A stretch of 64,000 nt of DNA, from assembly GCF_030817215.1 (NCBI RefSeq), contig NZ_JAUSZA010000001.1:2516501-2580500 (forward strand), given 5' to 3'. The position numbers and the translations under genes were made by a program. Under the pieces are notes generated by a model, which saw only the letters and a program-made list of their open reading frames with translations, searched no databases and had not been told where the DNA came from. Shown piece by piece: positions 1 through 8,301 of the stretch (positions are counted from its first letter, which is position 1; each line of letters begins with the position of its first letter). Origin of the DNA: Paenibacillus sp. V4I3 (lineage in GTDB: Bacteria > Bacillota > Bacilli > Paenibacillales > NBRC-103111).

Positions 1-1
1 G

Positions 2-493
2 CTCATTACTGCAGCCGATCAACCTGCGCTGGGCGGGGTTTACAAGCTGGTGGCTCGCGAGAAGAACGGCGAATTCGTGCCGGTTATTAAGATCTCGGGC
101 AATCCCGAGAAAGTAACCAATCCGGGCTTCAAGGAAGCTTACCGGATCATAAACAAGAAGACAGGCAAAGCGGAAGCTGACTATTTGGCACTTCAGCATG
201 AAGTCGATATCAAGAAGGGTGAACGAATCAAGCTGTTCGACCCCATCCACCCTTATATCTACAAATTTATTGATGACTATGAAGCAATTCCACTGCTCCA
301 CCCTATCTTTCTCCAAGGGAAGCTTGTCTATGAGGAGCCCACATTGGATGAAATTCGAGATTATCATGCGCAGCAGCTGCAGTCATTTTGGCCGCAGTAT
401 TTGCGTAAGCTTAATCCGGAAGTTTATCGTGTGAATTTAAGCGCGGCACTGTGGAAGCTGAAAATGGATTTAATTCATGAGCATCAAGATTAG
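2..493 (+). CDS. pncB: Nicotinate phosphoribosyltransferase, C-terminal part (cut by window start)
   Basis: About 163 C-terminal residues are present and the gene begins before the window. Reading from base 2 gives an uninterrupted frame that includes PALGGVYKLV, a stretch typical of nicotinate phosphoribosyltransferase close to its phosphate-binding part, followed by a lysine-rich C-terminal domain. The enzyme joins nicotinate to PRPP to form nicotinate mononucleotide in the Preiss-Handler route of NAD salvage, in the cytoplasm. An in-frame GTG at 50 lies inside the conserved region and is not the real start. The gene is convergent with the next one, with only 31 bp between stop codons, and no clear terminator hairpin is visible there. 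The family call rests on the C-terminal motif alone. Confidence 0.82.
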   Translation, partial: LITAADQPALGGVYKLVAREKNGEFVPVIKISGNPEKVTNPGFKEAYRIINKKTGKAEADYLALQHEVDIKKGERIKLFDPIHPYIYKFIDDYEAIPLLHPIFLQGKLVYEEPTLDEIRDYHAQQLQSFWPQYLRKLNPEVYRVNLSAALWKLKMDLIHEHQD

Positions 494-524
494 ATTGCAC
501 ATGGTTGTGGTCCGCCCTTTTCGT

Positions 525-1319
525 TCAATTCAACAACGCAATCATCTGATACACCTCGCGATGATCGCCGGGGAGCAAGTAATTGGCGACTTTGAGCTGG
601 GAGGAACCATCGCCATCAAGGAACAGCCCATCTACAAGCTGTCCATTTCCAACCTGCTCTTGAACAGCTGTGCGGAACTGCTCTCCGGTGCATGGCGTTG
701 GAGCCACGACTAGATAAACGTTGTTATTCCTGTCGTAGACGATACCTGATCGCATGCGCTTCTCATTAATGAGAGGCATCTCTTCCGCTATCGCTTGGTC
801 CACCCATCCGTCTGGATTCGTAAGTCCCATGCTCACGCCTCCCTGCGCCCAATAATGAGCGCGATCCATTACCTTCAGCTCGTCCGCATGTTCAACGACT
901 TGAATGGTGAAGGTTTGAGCCTTCTCATCCCATACGAGCGTTCCCCGCTTGCGGTCAATATTGAACCAGCCAGAGCCGTAATCGCCAGGTTCTCCTTTGA
1001 CGGGACGATCATTAATGACAGCGATGCTAAGGAGATTGCCCTGCCAGAAAAACCCGCCGTTAATCCCATTTTCCGGCCTTTCTGTCACATTGCCTGTAAT
1101 TGCCTTCAGCCCAATGTTCCGTGGTGGAGTCCGAATACTATGAAGCGTAACACCGTTACTAGCTTGGTTGATGCTATATTCGGAAACAGGGAGGTTTGGC
1201 GGTGGCTTCACCTTTACATGAGTTCCCCAGATGATGGTCCATATCAAACTAGTTATCATAATAAGGAGATAGATGAGTAGGTGGGCTGCATTCATTTTTA
1301 CAAGTCGTAACATGTACAT
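525..1319 (-). CDS. Membrane-anchored phosphodiester glycosidase family protein (NAGPA domain)
   Basis: The 264-residue protein has one N-terminal hydrophobic segment (about residues 12-32) that should anchor it with the rest outside the membrane. The remainder matches the phosphodiester glycosidase (NAGPA/DUF2233) fold. An NGGFF motif lies at 87-91, and LFLDGDGSSQL at about 232-242 carries the acidic residues of the family. Members hydrolyse phosphodiester-linked N-acetylglucosamine, and bacterial versions are often linked to exopolysaccharide or wall polymers; the substrate here is unknown. The start at 1319 is supported by an AGGAG seven bases upstream; a second ATG two codons later is possible. 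It lies downstream of, and on the same strand as, the SLH-like gene, but a strong terminator separates them. Confidence 0.75.
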   Translation of the reverse strand: MYMLRLVKMNAAHLLIYLLIMITSLIWTIIWGTHVKVKPPPNLPVSEYSINQASNGVTLHSIRTPPRNIGLKAITGNVTERPENGINGGFFWQGNLLSIAVINDRPVKGEPGDYGSGWFNIDRKRGTLVWDEKAQTFTIQVVEHADELKVMDRAHYWAQGGVSMGLTNPDGWVDQAIAEEMPLINEKRMRSGIVYDRNNNVYLVVAPTPCTGEQFRTAVQEQVGNGQLVDGLFLDGDGSSQLKVANYLLPGDHREVYQMIALLN

Positions 1320-1397
1320 GGGGCAACTCCTATTCTCTTAAATCAGATCCTTTCTATGAGTCTATGGAATTAAATTTCGAATTATGCTTGTAAATAA

Positions 1398-1444
1398 AAA
1401 AACAGTTGAGCGGGAGGATCAGATCCCGTTCAACTGTTTTTTTA
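1398..1444 (-). terminator. Rho-independent terminator after the SLH-like gene
   Basis: Arms at 1401-1415 and 1424-1438 pair over about 15 bp with one mismatch (AACAGTTGAGCGGGA and its complement), with an 8-base loop. On the minus strand the hairpin is followed by a run of T residues at the window's 1400-1391 side. Its first T residues abut the stop codon of the gene ending at 1442. A-rich sequence on both sides means it could work in both directions. Confidence 0.85.
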
Positions 1445-2779
1445 TTTAAAATCGCCTAGTAAATAATTGTAGAAGGGTTCGTCCACCCAGAACTTGTAGG
1501 AGTCGACGTTCATGCTGGCGTTGATTTTCTTTAAACCAGTAACGACATCGTCAGATTTATCGCTGAGGGAGAAGGACTGGGCATAATAATGGCCTTTACT
1601 GACTTTATTATTAGCAATTACTTTGTAGTCTTTCACATCGGTTAATGAATAGTAGAGTGGCTGCCACCAGGAAGAATAAATGAGTCCTGTCTCGTCTTTA
1701 CTGTTCTTTTTAGCATATTGGAAAATGACCTGCTGGAACTTGTTCTTTTGCTCGGCGTTCTCGAATTCGAACTCAATGTCGTATTCCTTGGCGTACGCTA
1801 TGAAATTGCCGTTCTCGATTTGGACGACTTGATAATCGTCGGATTGTGTCGGCTCGCCCCATTCCTTCAGATAGATGAAGGCAGACGTTTTGGGCTCCAG
1901 CTGTACTTTCGCCTGGATGTTCTCGCTGCGCAGCAGTCCGATTAACTGAATCGCATGCGTAATGTCAGAATGTCCATAGGTGAGAGAGAGCTTTGGATCA
2001 AAGTTCGCATCGAAACGAGAATCTTTCAAGTTGTAGCCGGTAACTAGATTCTTTTTCAAGGCTTCATCGAAGACAGCACGCAATTCAGTTGATGAAATAA
2101 GATCCTCCGTACGCCAGGTATCATTAATTTTGCGGAAAATATCATCATCGGAAGTCGTTCCAATATAGTGCTTGTATTGTCCTTGGAAAGTAAGAATCTT
2201 ACCAAGCAGTTCGTTCGCAAAGCTTTCGCCAGCCGGAGCATCCGCTTCGAAATCGGAGGAGACGAGGCCAGTATCAATAGCGGCGGCCAGTTCCTGGGCG
2301 GCTTGAAGCGTAAGTTGATTGTTTTGATCGTAGTCAATATGTACTTTAGCCAGAGCGGCTTTGATTTTATCCTTGGGGTAGGTATATGCGAGTTCTTTCA
2401 AGCCGGAGGCTTTTAATGCTATGAAAGTCGCCTGCAGCTGGGTAAGCGGCTGATCCCCTAGCAGCTTGCCTTCTGATAGAATGCCTTTTTCGTGCAAAGC
2501 AAGCGCTGCTTTGTAATAAGGACTGTCCTTTTGCAGGTCTGTAAATACATTGGTCTGATCTTTCGCTTCCGCTTTCAAGATGTGGTCAACTGCGATAATG
2601 AAATCGCCCTTTGACAAGGAATCTGACAAGCTGATGGTATACTGGTTTTTCAAAAACTGTTTGTATGCGAGTGCGGAATCACTCGCTTCAGCGGCCGTGC
2701 TTAATGTGCTCACAGAGGTGAAGAGGACGGCTGTTAATACGGCTATTTGCAAGGACTTGCGGGATTTCAATGGTTTCAT
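1442..2779 (-). CDS. Secreted protein with degenerate S-layer-homology-like region
   Basis: The 445-residue protein starts with a classic signal peptide (basic residues, hydrophobic core to about residue 26, likely cleavage near STAAEA at about 30). Residues about 60-170 resemble weak SLH domains: a VFTDLQKDSPYYKAALAL segment followed by KGIL and a PLTQLQATFIALKA helix is the usual SLH pattern, though the central conserved residues are diluted. The remaining 270 residues are acidic and rich in aromatic residues, and I do not recognise them. SLH domains bind pyruvylated wall polymers, so a surface location is likely. The start at 2779 has GGAGGTG upstream with a long spacer. The gene is followed by its own terminator. 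No enzymatic motif is visible. Confidence 0.6.
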   Translation of the reverse strand: MKPLKSRKSLQIAVLTAVLFTSVSTLSTAAEASDSALAYKQFLKNQYTISLSDSLSKGDFIIAVDHILKAEAKDQTNVFTDLQKDSPYYKAALALHEKGILSEGKLLGDQPLTQLQATFIALKASGLKELAYTYPKDKIKAALAKVHIDYDQNNQLTLQAAQELAAAIDTGLVSSDFEADAPAGESFANELLGKILTFQGQYKHYIGTTSDDDIFRKINDTWRTEDLISSTELRAVFDEALKKNLVTGYNLKDSRFDANFDPKLSLTYGHSDITHAIQLIGLLRSENIQAKVQLEPKTSAFIYLKEWGEPTQSDDYQVVQIENGNFIAYAKEYDIEFEFENAEQKNKFQQVIFQYAKKNSKDETGLIYSSWWQPLYYSLTDVKDYKVIANNKVSKGHYYAQSFSLSDKSDDVVTGLKKINASMNVDSYKFWVDEPFYNYLLGDFK

Positions 2780-2889
2780 AAGAATAAAACACCTCCGAAT
2801 TTTTTAATTCACATAGGAATAGTATGGTTTATTGAAATATATCAGTTACGCCTATAGGTGTCAATAAATAATGGTTGCCGTTTTTATTC

Positions 2890-2918
2890 TTGACATGACT
2901 TATGGAATCCACTACTAT
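2890..2918 (+). promoter_or_regulatory. Candidate SigA promoter for the nucleoside transport operon
   Basis: A perfect TTGACA (-35) at 2890-2895 is followed after 17 bp by TACTAT at 2913-2918, four of six matches to the -10 consensus. It faces the operon that begins at 3001, giving a leader of about 75 bases. No purine-riboswitch-like core was recognised in the leader. Confidence 0.5.
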
Positions 2919-3000
2919 CAGTCTTAGTTGAAAAGTCGCACTTTGTCGAATAGGATAAGAAAATTTTTGATAAAAACAGATCAAAAGGGGAGAGCCACAC

Positions 3001-4044
3001 ATGAAAAAAACGTTATTGTCCATTTTCGCCGTTACATTAATGCTGACTGGCTGCGGCACCGCTAAAAATGATACAGCAGCTCCGGCCGCTACGAAAGCTG
3101 CAGAAGCAACAAAAGCGCCTGAAACCAAATCACCCAAAAAAATCATTCTAATAACACCAGAAAAAATTGGTGTGAACCCTTTCTTTGCTCAAGAGGATGA
3201 GGGTGTTAAAAAAGCAGGTAAAGAATTTGGCGTTGATGTGAAAACGGTAGAATCTACGGATGCCAGTGCAATTGAACAAAACCTGCGTGCTGCTGTTGCT
3301 GATAATTATGATCTTATTATCACCAGCTCCTTTGAATCCGAGGATGCTCTGAAAAAGGTTGCTGCTGAAAATCCGAAGAAATCTTTTGCTATTATTGATA
3401 CAGTTGTTGATTTGCCGAACGTTAGAAGCGTAGTATTCCGTGAGCACGAGGCAGCATACTTGCTTGGTGCGGCTGCGGGTCTTGCAACTAAGAAAAATGT
3501 TGTCGGTATGGTGGCAGCACTTGATATCCCTTTGATCAAAAAATACACAGTCGGTTTCCAAGAAGGTTTGAAATCAACGAATCCGAATGCTAAATTCATC
3601 GTCAACTATGTAGGAAGCTTCACAGATCCAGCAAAAGCGAAAGAACTGGCGTTGACGCAATTTGCTCAAGGAGCAGACTTCATCGCAGCAGCATCAGCTG
3701 TAGGCGATTTGGGCGTGTTCGAAGCAGCTAAGGAAAAAGGCTTCTACACATCCGGTCAAGATATCGACCGTACGGTGACGGATCCTGAACACATCGTTCT
3801 CTCTCAATTGAAAGGTACAGACAGCGTAGCTTACCAAACCGTGAAAGATTTCGTAAATGGAACCTTTAAATTTGGCGCTATGGATTACGGCTTGAAAGAA
3901 GACGGAGTAGGTCTTACTTTTGTAACAAAAGAAAGCAAATCCAAACTAAGTCCATTTATTGGACAAGACGTTGTGACTAAAGTTAAAGCCATCAAAGACG
4001 ATATCGTAGCTGGCAAAGTTACGGTTCCGAATCCTCTGAAATAG
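3001..4044 (+). CDS. BMP-family nucleoside-binding lipoprotein of an ABC transporter
   Basis: A 347-residue lipoprotein with lipobox LTGC (acylated Cys18) and a long Ala/Lys/Thr linker. The mature part carries the bacterial basic-membrane-protein (PnrA/BMP) signature: KIILITPEKIG at the start, DLIITSSF and IDTVVDLPNV in the middle, and YLLGAAAGLATKK with GMVAAL. Members bind nucleosides outside the membrane and hand them to an NupNOPQ-type importer. Its position directly upstream of a double-ATPase gene and two matching permeases fits that role. An AAGGGGAG site precedes the ATG at 3001. The gene heads the operon, and a hairpin after its stop codon may raise its transcript level over the transporter genes. 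The exact nucleoside is not readable from sequence. Confidence 0.92.
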   Translation: MKKTLLSIFAVTLMLTGCGTAKNDTAAPAATKAAEATKAPETKSPKKIILITPEKIGVNPFFAQEDEGVKKAGKEFGVDVKTVESTDASAIEQNLRAAVADNYDLIITSSFESEDALKKVAAENPKKSFAIIDTVVDLPNVRSVVFREHEAAYLLGAAAGLATKKNVVGMVAALDIPLIKKYTVGFQEGLKSTNPNAKFIVNYVGSFTDPAKAKELALTQFAQGADFIAAASAVGDLGVFEAAKEKGFYTSGQDIDRTVTDPEHIVLSQLKGTDSVAYQTVKDFVNGTFKFGAMDYGLKEDGVGLTFVTKESKSKLSPFIGQDVVTKVKAIKDDIVAGKVTVPNPLK

Positions 4045-4074
4045 TAGTAAGTCCTTAAAACATAATATAACCCC

Positions 4075-4106
4075 GGAAACTGTTTACGGCGACGTAGGCA
4101 GTTTCC
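4075..4106 (+). other. Intercistronic hairpin between binding protein and ATPase genes
   Basis: GGAAACTG at 4075-4082 pairs perfectly with CAGTTTCC at 4099-4106 around a 16-base loop. No U-run follows, so it is not a standard terminator. Placement between a binding-protein gene and its ATPase gene fits an RNA-stabilising or partial-termination element. Confidence 0.5.
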
Positions 4107-4137
4107 GCATTTCTAGGAAAGGAGTGCGAAACCCGCT

Positions 4138-5637
4138 ATGCTGCTTCAAATGAACCAAATTACCAAAACCTATGGAAGCCTGACAGCTAACTCCAACGTA
4201 GATTTTTCGCTGCGCGAAGGTGAAATCCATGCGTTAGTCGGCGAGAATGGGGCAGGTAAAACAACCCTGATGCGCATCCTTTACGGAATGGAACAGCCAA
4301 CGTCGGGAACGATTATTTTACGAGGAAGAAAAATTCAGTTCGTGAATCCTACGGATGCGATTCGACATGGCATCGGTATGGTGCATCAGCATTTCATGCT
4401 GTTTCCTTCTTTTACTGTGGCTGAAAATATTGTCATCGGCAATGAACCGCAAGTCGGCGTGAAGTTCGACCGAAAGAAAGCTGCCCTGCAAGTGAAGGCA
4501 TTGTGTGACATGTACCGACTACCCATTGATCCACCCAGGAAAGTCGCTGACCTTCCGCTAGGATTACAACAGCGTGTTGAGATTTTGAAGGTGCTTTATC
4601 AAGGTGCGGATATCATTATTTTGGACGAGCCTACTGGCGTTTTGACACCGCTTGAAGCTAAGGAACTTCTTGTCATTATGAAGAGCTTAGCGAGCCAAGG
4701 TAAAAGCTTCATTGTCATCACGCACAAATTACATGAGGTCATGGAAGTTGCGGACCGAGTTACGGTGCTCCGAGACGGTAAAATCAGAGGGACTGTAGAT
4801 ACTTCGGCAACTAACGCAGAAGAACTTTCTAGATTAATGGTAGGAAGAGAACTGGTGCAAACGAGCAAAAGTGCCGCGAATTTTGGTGAAACTGTTCTCG
4901 AAGTGAAGGAGATTACCATACAAGGCAAGAAAGGAAAGCCAGTGCTTAATCGTGTCAGTCTTGAGGTGAAGGCTGGTGAGATCTTAGGCGTCGCTGGTAT
5001 TTCTGGTAACGGACAGTCTGAATTGATCCAAAGCATTACAGGACTCCAACCGATTGATCAAGGTCACATTCGTTTGATGGGCAAAGACATTACAGGCCGT
5101 TTGGTTCGTGAGATCAGAGAAAGCGGGCTTTCGCATATTCCTGAGGATCGTTACCAATGGGGGGCTGCCAAGGAAGGCAGCGTACTTGAAAACGGTACAA
5201 TGGGGCATCACAGAACGCATCGGCGTAACGGACTTTTGCAAGGCAAATCGCTGCGCAATATGGTTGACGGATTCATCCAGCAATTCCAGATAAAAACGGG
5301 TTCCCAGGATACGAAAGTCAAATTTCTGTCTGGAGGCAATCTTCAGAAACTGATTGTAGCCAGAGAGATTGCCCAAAAACAACCGTTCCTTATCGCTGCT
5401 GAACCCACGCGTGGCGTTGATGTTGGAGCGATGGAAGTGATCCACGATGAACTGTTGAAAAAACGTGATGAGCAGGGAGCGATTCTATTGGTATCTTCGG
5501 AATTGACGGAGATTCTTAAGCTTTCTGATCGCATTATCGTGATGTATGAAGGGCGAATTGCGGGAGAGCTGTCAGCGCAGCATGCGACTGAGGAGCAAAT
5601 CAGTCTGTTGATGGCAGGAGGTGATTCCCATGCTTAA
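4138..5637 (+). CDS. Nucleoside ABC importer, duplicated ATP-binding subunit
   Basis: The 499-residue protein holds two ABC ATPase halves. The first has a full Walker A (GENGAGKT, 35-42), signature LPLGLQQR near 139 and Walker B ILDEPTG near 161. The second has a degenerate P-loop (GISGNGQSEL, near 286) but keeps the signature LSGGNLQK near 397 and the AAEPTRGVDVGA region. This pattern is shared with sugar (RbsA-like) and BMP-type nucleoside importers (B. subtilis NupO). It energises uptake at the inner face of the membrane. It lies 93 bp after the binding-protein gene; its 3' end overlaps the first permease gene, indicating translational coupling. Confidence 0.93.
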   Translation: MLLQMNQITKTYGSLTANSNVDFSLREGEIHALVGENGAGKTTLMRILYGMEQPTSGTIILRGRKIQFVNPTDAIRHGIGMVHQHFMLFPSFTVAENIVIGNEPQVGVKFDRKKAALQVKALCDMYRLPIDPPRKVADLPLGLQQRVEILKVLYQGADIIILDEPTGVLTPLEAKELLVIMKSLASQGKSFIVITHKLHEVMEVADRVTVLRDGKIRGTVDTSATNAEELSRLMVGRELVQTSKSAANFGETVLEVKEITIQGKKGKPVLNRVSLEVKAGEILGVAGISGNGQSELIQSITGLQPIDQGHIRLMGKDITGRLVREIRESGLSHIPEDRYQWGAAKEGSVLENGTMGHHRTHRRNGLLQGKSLRNMVDGFIQQFQIKTGSQDTKVKFLSGGNLQKLIVAREIAQKQPFLIAAEPTRGVDVGAMEVIHDELLKKRDEQGAILLVSSELTEILKLSDRIIVMYEGRIAGELSAQHATEEQISLLMAGGDSHA

Positions 5638-6697
5638 TTGGAAAGGAAACATTGGTGCGCTGCTTCAACCGCTTATTGCGGTATGTATCGGTTTACTAGG
5701 CGGAGCCATTGCCATTGTTTTGATTGGCGGCTCTATTTCGGACACGTACGCACAAATGTGGAAAGGCGCTTTCGGCAATTTTTACTTTTTTACAAATACA
5801 TTGACGCGAGCGACACCTCTTATTTTAGTTGGCTTAGGCGTTTCAATAGCCTTCCGCGCCGGATTTTTCAACATGGGTTCTGAAGGTCAAATGATCCTTG
5901 GTGCTTTAACCAGCGCGATGATTGCGCTCTATTTTCCTGGACCTGCACTATTTAAATTATTCGCCGCGCTGCTAGGCGGTATTGCAGTTGGCGGTATATG
6001 GTCAGCCTTTGCAGGTTGGCTTGATGCGCGATTTAAAATGAATTTGATTGTCACCACACTCTTGCTCAATTATATTGCAGCTTTGTTTGCAGGCTATTTG
6101 GTTGCCTATCCGCTCAAGGATAAAACAGGATCAGCTGCACTAGCACAAACAATGATGGTTGATAAAAGCATATGGCTGCCCAAGCTTTTCCAAGGGATGA
6201 GTATGCATGCGGGCTTCATCATAGCCATTGTTTTTGCGGTTCTCTTATTTTTGTTTATTAAATACAGTGCTGCCGGCTACGAAATCCGCATGCTTGGCTA
6301 CAATCCGTTGTTTGCCGCTTATGGAGGCGTAAACCGAGGTAAATTAATGCTCGCCAGCATGTTCGCGAGTGGTGGCTTTGCTGGTCTGGCAGGCGCAGTC
6401 GAAGTGCTCGGTATGCAGTATCGCTATACGGATGGCATGATAACGAATCCGGGCTTCGCTTGGTCTGGCATTATGGCTACGCTGCTTTCTGGCGCACATC
6501 CGCTCGGTACGACTGTTGCGGCCGTGCTTCTGGCTGCACTGCAGACAGGCGGTATGGGTGTTGAACGAAACACAAGCATACCCCTCGAAATATCAAGTGT
6601 CATTCAGTCGCTCTTGATCTTGTTCGTCACGGCCAAGTTCAGTTATACCCTATGGAAACGCAGGAAAGGAGGGGGAAGCGGTGCAGCATCTTCTTGA
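5630..6697 (+). CDS. Nucleoside ABC importer, permease 1
   Basis: A 355-residue integral membrane protein of the BPD_transp_2 (RbsC/NupP) type, with about eight to ten hydrophobic segments. Recognisable parts are GFFNMGSEGQM near residue 80 and the cytoplasmic-loop region YEIRMLGYNPLFAAYGG. ATG 5630 is preferred over GTG 5621 because AGGAGG at 5616-5621 lies 8 bases upstream of the ATG and overlaps the GTG. The gene overlaps the end of the ATPase gene by 8 bases and runs into the next permease gene. It forms half of the membrane channel. Confidence 0.9.
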   Translation: MLNWKGNIGALLQPLIAVCIGLLGGAIAIVLIGGSISDTYAQMWKGAFGNFYFFTNTLTRATPLILVGLGVSIAFRAGFFNMGSEGQMILGALTSAMIALYFPGPALFKLFAALLGGIAVGGIWSAFAGWLDARFKMNLIVTTLLLNYIAALFAGYLVAYPLKDKTGSAALAQTMMVDKSIWLPKLFQGMSMHAGFIIAIVFAVLLFLFIKYSAAGYEIRMLGYNPLFAAYGGVNRGKLMLASMFASGGFAGLAGAVEVLGMQYRYTDGMITNPGFAWSGIMATLLSGAHPLGTTVAAVLLAALQTGGMGVERNTSIPLEISSVIQSLLILFVTAKFSYTLWKRRKGGGSGAASS

Positions 6698-7604
6698 TGT
6701 ATCTTTATTTAATTCCATGATTCGGATGGTTGCTCCGATTCTCCTCGCTGCGTTGGGCGGTGCGATATGCTCAAGAGTGGGTCTGTTCAATGTTGGTTTG
6801 GAAGGCTTCGTGCTTGTAGGTGCGTTCTCTGCTATTGTAGGCAATCATTATTCCGGCAATGTGTATGTGGCTGTCTTGATTGCGATTGCGGTGACGATGT
6901 TATTTTCACTCGCATTTGCATATATTAGCATCCATTTGCAAGCGAACGTGATCGTCGTCGGTATTTCGTTTAATTTTCTGGCGCTTGGCTTAACAGCGTT
7001 CTGCCTAAAAGCCATTTTCCATGTGAAAGGCGCGTTCTACGATAAAAATATGGTTGGGTTGCCGAAGTGGAATATTCCCATTGTTCAAGATATACCTGTG
7101 ATTGGCGGTATTATTTCGGGCCATTCCCCGCTTATTTATTTGGCTTTTGCATTGGTGCTTGGCCTGCAGTACTTTTTGTTTAAATCAGTCCTTGGTTTCC
7201 GCTTGCTGGCCGTGGGTGAGAACCCAGTTGCAGCGAAAAGCATAGGCATTAAAGTAGTCCGCATGCAGTATCTGGCTGTGTTAATTTGCGGCGTACTTTG
7301 CGGGTTGGCAGGCGCTCAGCTTTCCCTCGGTCAAGTCACGATGTTTACCGAAGGCATGACGGCGGGCAGAGGCTTTATCGCTCTGGTCGCAACGATGTTA
7401 GGACAAGCCAATCCGCTTGGCGTCATGGCATCAAGCCTCCTATTCGGACTGATGGATGCATTCAGCATCAGGCTGCAGGGCTTCTCGCTGCCGACTCATT
7501 TTACACAAATGCTTCCTTATATTGTGACACTGTTGGCGATGCTCTTTTTTAGAAAGAGCAGTTACATGGCAGATGCTCAGAAAGCTAACGGAAGCTCGCG
7601 CTAG
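6681..7604 (+). CDS. Nucleoside ABC importer, permease 2
   Basis: A 307-residue membrane protein of the same BPD_transp_2 family (NupQ-like), with GLFNVGLEGFVLVGAF near the N-terminus and the loop FRLLAVGENPVAAKSIGI in the second half. The GTG start at 6681 overlaps the previous gene by 17 bases and has AAGGAGGGGG just upstream. It forms the heterodimeric channel with the preceding permease. The next gene follows after 24 bp, so the operon continues. Confidence 0.9.
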   Translation: MQHLLDVSLFNSMIRMVAPILLAALGGAICSRVGLFNVGLEGFVLVGAFSAIVGNHYSGNVYVAVLIAIAVTMLFSLAFAYISIHLQANVIVVGISFNFLALGLTAFCLKAIFHVKGAFYDKNMVGLPKWNIPIVQDIPVIGGIISGHSPLIYLAFALVLGLQYFLFKSVLGFRLLAVGENPVAAKSIGIKVVRMQYLAVLICGVLCGLAGAQLSLGQVTMFTEGMTAGRGFIALVATMLGQANPLGVMASSLLFGLMDAFSIRLQGFSLPTHFTQMLPYIVTLLAMLFFRKSSYMADAQKANGSSR

Positions 7605-7628
7605 GTTGCTAAAAGGAGATAATGACAG

Positions 7629-8300
7629 ATGGCAAAAGACACCAAAGCTGATCGGATCAGAAAAATGAAGGTTCCTTCCGTAGGTACCTCAATGTCAGAC
7701 CGAGTCCCACCGGGGCAGGTCTTGACAGACAGGTTTCCTATTTTGCATGAAGGAGAAGTACCGGAATATGACATGACGGAGTGGACATTGCGAGTGTTTG
7801 GCGAGGTCGAAGAGGACAAAGTAGTCACCTATGAACAATTGTTGGCGATGCCTCAAACACAAGTCCTCTGTGATATTCACTGCGTAACCCGTTGGTCTAA
7901 GCTTGACACGGCTTGGGAAGGGATTCTATTTCGCGATTTTCTTCGCCTGCTGGATATTAAGCCGCAAGGCAAGTTCGTCATGCTGCATGCTGACAACGAT
8001 TATGAAACGAACGTCCCGCTCGAGGATCTGTTGGGCGATCACGTTTTGTTGGCTTTGAAATATGATGGGAGGCCGCTGACTCCTAAACATGGTTGGCCTC
8101 TACGGCTGATTGTACCTCACCTGTATTTTTGGAAAAGTCCTAAATGGATTCGAGGTGTCGAATTTATGACAGCTGACCGCGAAGGCTTCTGGGAACAAAA
8201 CGGCTTCCATAATGTGGCCGATCCATTCCAAGAGCAGCGTTTCTCGGGGGAAGCGATTCCTATTCCAGAAGATGAATGGGAAAAGAAGGAGTTTGATTGA
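7629..8300 (+). CDS. Sulfite-oxidase-like molybdopterin-binding oxidoreductase
   Basis: The 223-residue protein is a single oxidoreductase molybdopterin-binding domain (SUOX/YedY-like fold). The segment CDIHCVTRWS (81-90) supplies the cysteine expected to bind molybdenum (Cys85). Later stretches such as HADNDYETNVPLEDL and KHGWPLRLIVPHLYFWKSPK are typical cofactor-pocket elements. No Tat or Sec signal peptide is present and there is no heme or dimerisation domain, so it appears to be a short cytoplasmic member. Start ATG 7629 follows AAGGAG. It sits inside the nucleoside operon, one base before the next start codon. The substrate is unknown, and its place between a transporter and a nucleoside phosphorylase is unusual. 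Confidence 0.85.
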   Translation: MAKDTKADRIRKMKVPSVGTSMSDRVPPGQVLTDRFPILHEGEVPEYDMTEWTLRVFGEVEEDKVVTYEQLLAMPQTQVLCDIHCVTRWSKLDTAWEGILFRDFLRLLDIKPQGKFVMLHADNDYETNVPLEDLLGDHVLLALKYDGRPLTPKHGWPLRLIVPHLYFWKSPKWIRGVEFMTADREGFWEQNGFHNVADPFQEQRFSGEAIPIPEDEWEKKEFD

Positions 8301-8301
8301 C

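Noticed and set aside
795..1280. 161-codon plus-strand frame opposite the phosphodiester glycosidase
   Set aside because: Shadow of the minus-strand gene, which has recognisable motifs and a proper ribosome binding site.
2780..3000. Purine riboswitch before the nucleoside operon
   Set aside because: The leader was read for a purine-aptamer core and paired helices; none was recognised.
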